The notes under the pieces: model-generated
What the model was told of the DNA's origin: nothing
Seen by the model: the letters and a program-made list of their open reading frames with translations, nothing else
Database searches by the model: none
Assembly: GCA_018524725.1 (NCBI GenBank)
Contig: JAEUWP010000586.1
Coordinates: forward strand, 62,001-126,000
Reading direction: 5' to 3'
Source: Podaxis mareebaensis
Taxonomy: Eukaryota > Basidiomycota > Agaricomycetes > Agaricales > Agaricaceae
DNA: 64,000 bases
Position numbers and translations under genes: made by a program
In this document: positions 59,275 through 64,000 of the stretch, piece after piece
Position numbering within the stretch: position 1 is the first letter of the stretch
Layout: each line of letters begins with the position of its first letter

Positions 59275-62200
59275 ATGCATCTGGGTTTGCTCCTACTGCT
59301 CTTGCCAGCGGTATCTGCAGCTGGTGTAAACGATACGCTCTTATGGGGCCCATACCGCCCAAACCATTACTTTGGGCTGCGCCCACGCCTACCACAGTCT
59401 CTAATGACTGGGTTAATGTGGTTCGGGACGCATGACTATGCTTCTCTCCAGCGTCGGTTCATCTCTGCCTGACTATGAATACTGGACTGAAACGTGATTA
59501 CATGGATAGATACACGTCATGCCTGCGAGCAAAACGACAAGTTGGACACATACACCTGGACGGAGTACGACTCACGACAAGGGGGTGTCCAAGTGATCAA
59601 AGACAGCTTCAACAATGTCAAGCTCACCACTGAGTTCTTGAAAGTCGCTGGTGGGGACCACGGTGGCAGTTGGGCTGCGCGTATTAAAGGCGAGCCAATC
59701 GATGCAGGCATGTTGCAACCCCCTCGAAGCCTGATCGTAGCTCAATATTCGTTCAGGCAAACCATCCCAGATTTCTACAATTTTCTACTTTGGACTCGAA
59801 GGAATGGGAGGCATAGAAATGGAGACTGAAGAAGACGAAAATGTACGTCGCGCAATAATGCCAATACTACATCGTCTGAGCCTTGCTGTAGGGAATTGAA
59901 GGACCCGTGAAGCTCAGCGGGAATACCCCAGACTTAGACGATTTCAACCTCAGGATTGTTGACGGTAAAATATCAAGATCTTTGGGACGCAATAGAGGGA
60001 CTCACTCTGTTGCTAGGTCCGAACAACCAAATTGTTACTTCTGGTCGCCATGTGGATGACTTCCAGGATAGAATCGGCAGGACCCATTTTATCGGACGTC
60101 GATTATTGGCCGGGGACGTTTGGCAAGCTAGAGGTATGTTCCTCTCATGTGCTCGTCTGCTTCGTCTGACATGTTATTGTTGAGACCACATTCTCAAGGA
60201 GATCATTGATCGTGCTCGAGAAATCGTGCAACCTTATAGGGATCCTCAAGTCGGACTTCCACATCCATCATGGATACTTCAATTGCCCGATGACGCCTAT
60301 ACTGGTAGCAATCTTTTCGCATTTCAGAAGGCATTTGATGGCCCTTTCCAGTTTGACGTGTTCTACGAGAGTGCAAGCGCCAAGCAGAAGTTGAGCTGTG
60401 CGTTCCCTTGGGGTTGTGTTGGATTAGTGCTGAAACTTTCCCAGCTGCTACTCTCGACCAGGGAATTCCTGCACTGGTCGAAGCTTACGGCAAGCGCTTC
60501 ACGGAGGTTTTCCCCTATCCCGAGGATTTTCCCAGCCAGGATAAGAAGCGCCTAGAAGATTTCTCGAAGGCTGTGACCTCCAACTTGCTCGGCGGTGTTG
60601 GTTATTTCTACGGAAATTCAATTGTGAACAGGAAGTTCTCCTATGAATGGGATGAAGAAGAGGATAGCGCTATTGACGGTGACGATGAAGGGAATGGTGC
60701 TAGGCTGACAGAACCGAAGGCTTTGTTGACCGCGACCCCAAGCAGGAGTTTCTTCCCCAGAGGTTTCTATTGGTACGTCGCTCAGAAGTATCTGGCGTTG
60801 AAGGATGATTAAGGATTGGACAGGGATGAAGGCTTCCACCTCCTCCATATTGGGCAATGGGACAATGACTTCAGGTCAGTTGGTATACTCACATTGCGAC
60901 CCATAATCTAACCATCCTTTCAAAACAGCCTCGAGATTTTGAAATCCTGGATTGACCTCATCGATGACAATGGCTGGGTCGCTCGCGAACAAATTCTTGG
61001 AGAAGAAGCACGAAGCAAAGTGCCCCCAGAATTTCAAACCCAGGTACCAAACTATGCCAACCCTCCCACGCTGACCATGGCCGTTACGGCCTTCATCAGG
61101 CGACTCAAAGAGACCTCTACGAAACGGGAACTCTCCAACCAAGATCTCGGAATGGGCTTCGGAACGGGCGCAGCACAAACCGCTTTGTCCGCCGACACTT
61201 TTGCCAATGCGGGTATTGAGAGCCAATACCTAAATGATCCAGACCTTGCCCTTTCCTTCCTCGAATCTATATATAAACCTCTCAAGAGGCACTACGACTG
61301 GTTCAGGCGTACACAGCGTGGGCAGATAAAGCAGTATGGCAGGAAAGCGAGGTCGCGTACAGAAGGATACAGATGGCGTGGAAGATCAGAGTTGCACGTG
61401 TTGACAAGTGGTATGGATGATTATCCTCGAGGACCCCCGCATGCTGGGGAACTGCATTTGGATTTAATATCCTGGATGGCATTCTTTACGAGGACGATGA
61501 AGGAGATCGCCGAGTTTGCTGGGGAAAAAGAAGATGCAATCACATTCACGGAGATTGAGAAGGCAATCTTGGATAATATTGAAGGTGAGTTGTGTGATGT
61601 CCCCTTGTATTCTCGGAAACTCGGAAAGCTAAACCCTTTATTTCGGAAGATTTGCATTGGAATGAGGAGCAACAGATGTATTGTGATGCCAACATTAACG
61701 AAGATGGTAAGAAATGAAACGCCAAGACATATGTCTATTTTTTTTTTTTTTGCTCATTGTGGGGTATTGTAGATGAGTCATACCATGTTTGTGTTAAGGG
61801 ATACCTCTCGCTATTTCCCTTCCTCTTGGAGCTTCTCCCGGCCGATTCCCCTCATCTAGGCGCAATCCTTGATCTCCTGCATGATCCTAAGCACCTTTGG
61901 TCTCCTTATGGCCTCCGCAGTCTCTCCAAATCCCATCCGGAGTTCGGTCAGGGTGAGAACTACTGGAAGGGCCCCATCTGGATCCAGATGAACTATCTTG
62001 CTCTCCGAGCTTTGCACCATGTGGGTCTATATTCATCGTGATAAATCAAAGGGGTGACAGCTGAAACCCCGCTCTTTTTCAGACCTACGCAACACAGGAG
62101 GGTCCATATCGGCAGAAGGCAAAAGACATTTATAACGAGTTGCGTAAGAATGTAGTTAATAACGTTGCCAAGGTCAGTCTGCTTTGTGAACGTGCAGGAA

Positions 62201-62477
62201 GATCGAAATGATTTCTCTGACGGTCTGTGCAGGAGTATGACCGTACGGGGTATGTCTGGGAACAGTATGACGCAGTAACTGGAGAGGGTAAACGGAGGTG
62301 AGTATCTGTGGTGTCACTGGAGAAGCTGTTATTGAGACGCGCCCCGTGTAGTCATCCATTCACTGGGTGGACATCATTAACCGCACTCAGTATGTCGTCC
62401 TATGTTTTTTCTCATGATGCAATACTGGACGCTGACTATGACGCTTTTACCCCCTAGTTCTTACGGAAAAGTATTGA
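59275..62477 (+). CDS. CWH41: Mannosyl-oligosaccharide glucosidase I (GH63)
   Basis: Removes the outer alpha-1,2 glucose from new N-glycans in the ER. Signal peptide MHLGLLLLLLPAVSAAG, then NDTLLWGPYRPNHYFGLRPR and LMTGLMWFGTHD. After introns: YTWTEYDSRQGGVQVIKDSF, GGSWAARIKG, RSFFPRGFYW | DEGFHLLHIGQWDNDF | LEILKSWIDLIDDNGWVARE with QILGEEA, which form the catalytic (alpha/alpha)6 barrel. ELHLDLISWMAFFTRTMKEI, HLWSPYGLRSLSKSHPEFGQ and ENYWKGPIWIQMNYLALRAL follow. The last intron ends the chain as HPFTGWTSLTALILTEKY. Many short introns; a T-rich tract near 61740 is intronic. The length (about 830 residues) fits the family. Confidence 0.92.
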
Positions 62478-62847
62478 AACGATGTCATGTAGGAGCAATG
62501 ATAACCTTGGCAATGCTATTTATTTTCAGGATTCTTTGATGTGAAGGCGTGGAAATTCAGGAGCAAGCCTATCTGAGTGTTTTTGCAGCTACTGACGTCG
62601 ATCGGCGTAATCTACGTGAGGGGGCGGCAGCTTGGGCTGGTCGTTCGAGGGAGTACCTTGGCTGGTGTCGTATGCTGACGTCACCACCTTTTCTAAAAAT
62701 AGGGCGTTGACTTAGTGCAATGGTATCCACCTTGCAAACATCCACAGCTCGCGTGGAGAATGAATAAATGAAGGGTCCCTCAAGGCCGGGTACCATCAAC
62801 TTCCTTGCTCCTGAGCGATCCCCGAAGGCCACTTTGACACAGTTCGA
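62478..62847. other. Intergenic, GH63 to PAP2
   Basis: About 370 bp of promoter sequence. A short in-line frame starting 62768 overlaps the PAP2 start in another frame and is not used. Confidence 0.45.
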
Positions 62848-64000
62848 ATGGTCCTTGAGAGAAAGAACGAGACCTCAAAAAGAAACGAAAAGCTGGCGCA
62901 AGGGACGCGTGGTCAGAATGGAACGCCTTACGCTATGGGAAGGGTTGCACCTTCCCATACTGCCAATAGCCCTTTCGGTCTCGCAAGATGGTTGAGGCTG
63001 CACGGAGTCGACCTGATTACCATGGCTCTTATGGGTGCTCTTGGATTGGGTGTCTATTTCGCAGGTAGGTGGCTACAATACTTTTGCTTCAATCCGATAA
63101 GTCCGAATACTGATGGAAATTGTCAGCGCCTGCGCCTAGTCGGTCATTCCCGATCTTCTTTCAGGACGGCGAAGTCGTATATCCTCAATTCGCATATCCT
63201 CTACGGAAGGAGATTATACCAATATGGGCGTCGGCGTTGATATCATTCTTTGCACCATTCTTCTTCTTCTGTTTGTTCCAGGCGCGGCGGAGGAGTCTTG
63301 ATGATCTTCTCACCACGACGATGGGCCTGTTAAAGAGTACGTCTATTAGACCCTGTTTCGAGCGTATGCCGTTGGTCTAAATGTTCGGTGGTGATTGATT
63401 GCTATGTCATCACAGGTCTTATTACGGCTGCTGTGTTCCAGGTCTTCATCAAGTGGTTGATAGGAGGGTTACGCCCACATTTTTACGCTGTATGTCAGCC
63501 GCGCGTGACGCAGGGATCCATGCCCTCAGGGAATGGGTTTGCGAGTCTTATGTATGATCGCAGTATCTGCACCGGCGACAAGAATCAGATCGACGATTCC
63601 TTGGAATCGATGCCATCTGGCCACTCTACAGCCGCATGGGCCGGCCTGCTCTATCTTTCGCTGTACTTTAACGCACAGCTGAAAGTGATGAGCGCACATA
63701 ATCCCGCATACTGGAAGATGATCATGTTCTTCGCTCCATTGCTTGGGGCTACACTGATCTCAGGAGCCCTGACCATAGATAAATGTGAGTCGGCATCGCT
63801 TAACAATCCAGCCATCATTCTCGAAACTGAATTGGCTTTGTATGATAGTCCACAATTGGTATGACGTTGTAGTTGGTGGGATCATTGGCTCAGCATGTGC
63901 CCTGATTGCATTTCGACAAACGTTTGCGTCTGTTTTTGATTTCCGGTTTAATCACCTATTGCTCCCTCGGTCGACATCTCTCTTCCACCCTAGGCCGTTC
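62848..64000 (+). CDS. PAP2-family lipid phosphate phosphatase (3' end outside window)
   Basis: A multi-pass phosphatase of the LPP/DPP1 group acting on phosphatidate or diacylglycerol pyrophosphate. N-terminal polar region, then ARWLRLHGVDLITMALMGAL, an intron, APAPSRSFPIFFQDGEVVYP and IIPIWASALISFFAPFFFFC. Motif 1 is KWLIGGLRP (K-x6-RP) and motif 2 is MPSGHSTAAW. Motif 3, after an intron, is ALTIDKFHNWYD, which has the His and Asp but Leu where the usual SR-x5-H Arg stands. The chain continues GGIIGSACALIAFRQTF and is cut by the window end. Confidence 0.85.

Overview
This is nuclear DNA of a filamentous basidiomycete, most likely an agaricomycete. Nearly every gene is split by short introns (about 50-60 nt, GT..AG), the coding sequence is moderately GC-rich, genes lie close together on both strands, and the protein set is fungal (QCR7, CMC2, PET100, Atg8, a SulP sulfate permease, a DOMON/cytochrome b561 protein, a GH31 alpha-xylosidase). 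A decayed tyrosine recombinase of a kind I associate with agaricomycete genomes supports this. All functions were assigned by reading motifs; no database was searched.

Layout. 0.2-5.8 kb: three tandem paralogues, each with an N-terminal NYN ribonuclease domain, a Pro/Ser linker with Trp-Gly-rich motifs and a C-terminal OST-HTH/LOTUS-like domain. 5.9-11.1 kb (minus): TACO1/YebC-like factor, SDR dehydrogenase, SnoaL/NTF2-like protein and STRAP WD40 protein. 12.4-23.2 kb: SulP permease, CMC2 (minus), transketolase, QCR7 (minus), nucleoside diphosphate kinase and a secreted DOMON-cytochrome b561 protein. 24.1-28.1 kb (minus): an SMG6/EST1-like PIN nuclease. 28.1-30.9 kb: gene-poor. 30.9-39.4 kb: GH31 alpha-xylosidase (minus), serine/threonine dehydratase, PET100 (minus) and glutamate decarboxylase. 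39.4-43.4 kb: an accessory block bracketed by two direct repeats that each carry the last codons of glutamate decarboxylase. It holds the recombinase relic (minus) and a JmjC-like cupin gene. 43.4-64 kb: POLD2, SNF8/VPS22 (minus), a cupredoxin, an F-box protein (minus), HID1, RAD57-like recombinase, a membrane protein (minus), ATG8 (minus), GH63 glucosidase I and a PAP2 phosphatase that runs off the window.

Themes. Four nuclear genes for cytochrome oxidase or the bc1 complex (TACO1, CMC2, QCR7, PET100) lie within about 31 kb, all on the minus strand and interspersed with unrelated genes. CMC2 and PET100 have exons so short that ORF scanning misses them; they were found by splicing by hand. 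RNA-turnover proteins also recur (three NYN proteins and the SMG6-like nuclease). The most interesting parts are the NYN/WG-GW/LOTUS array and the repeat-bracketed block at 39.4-43.4 kb.
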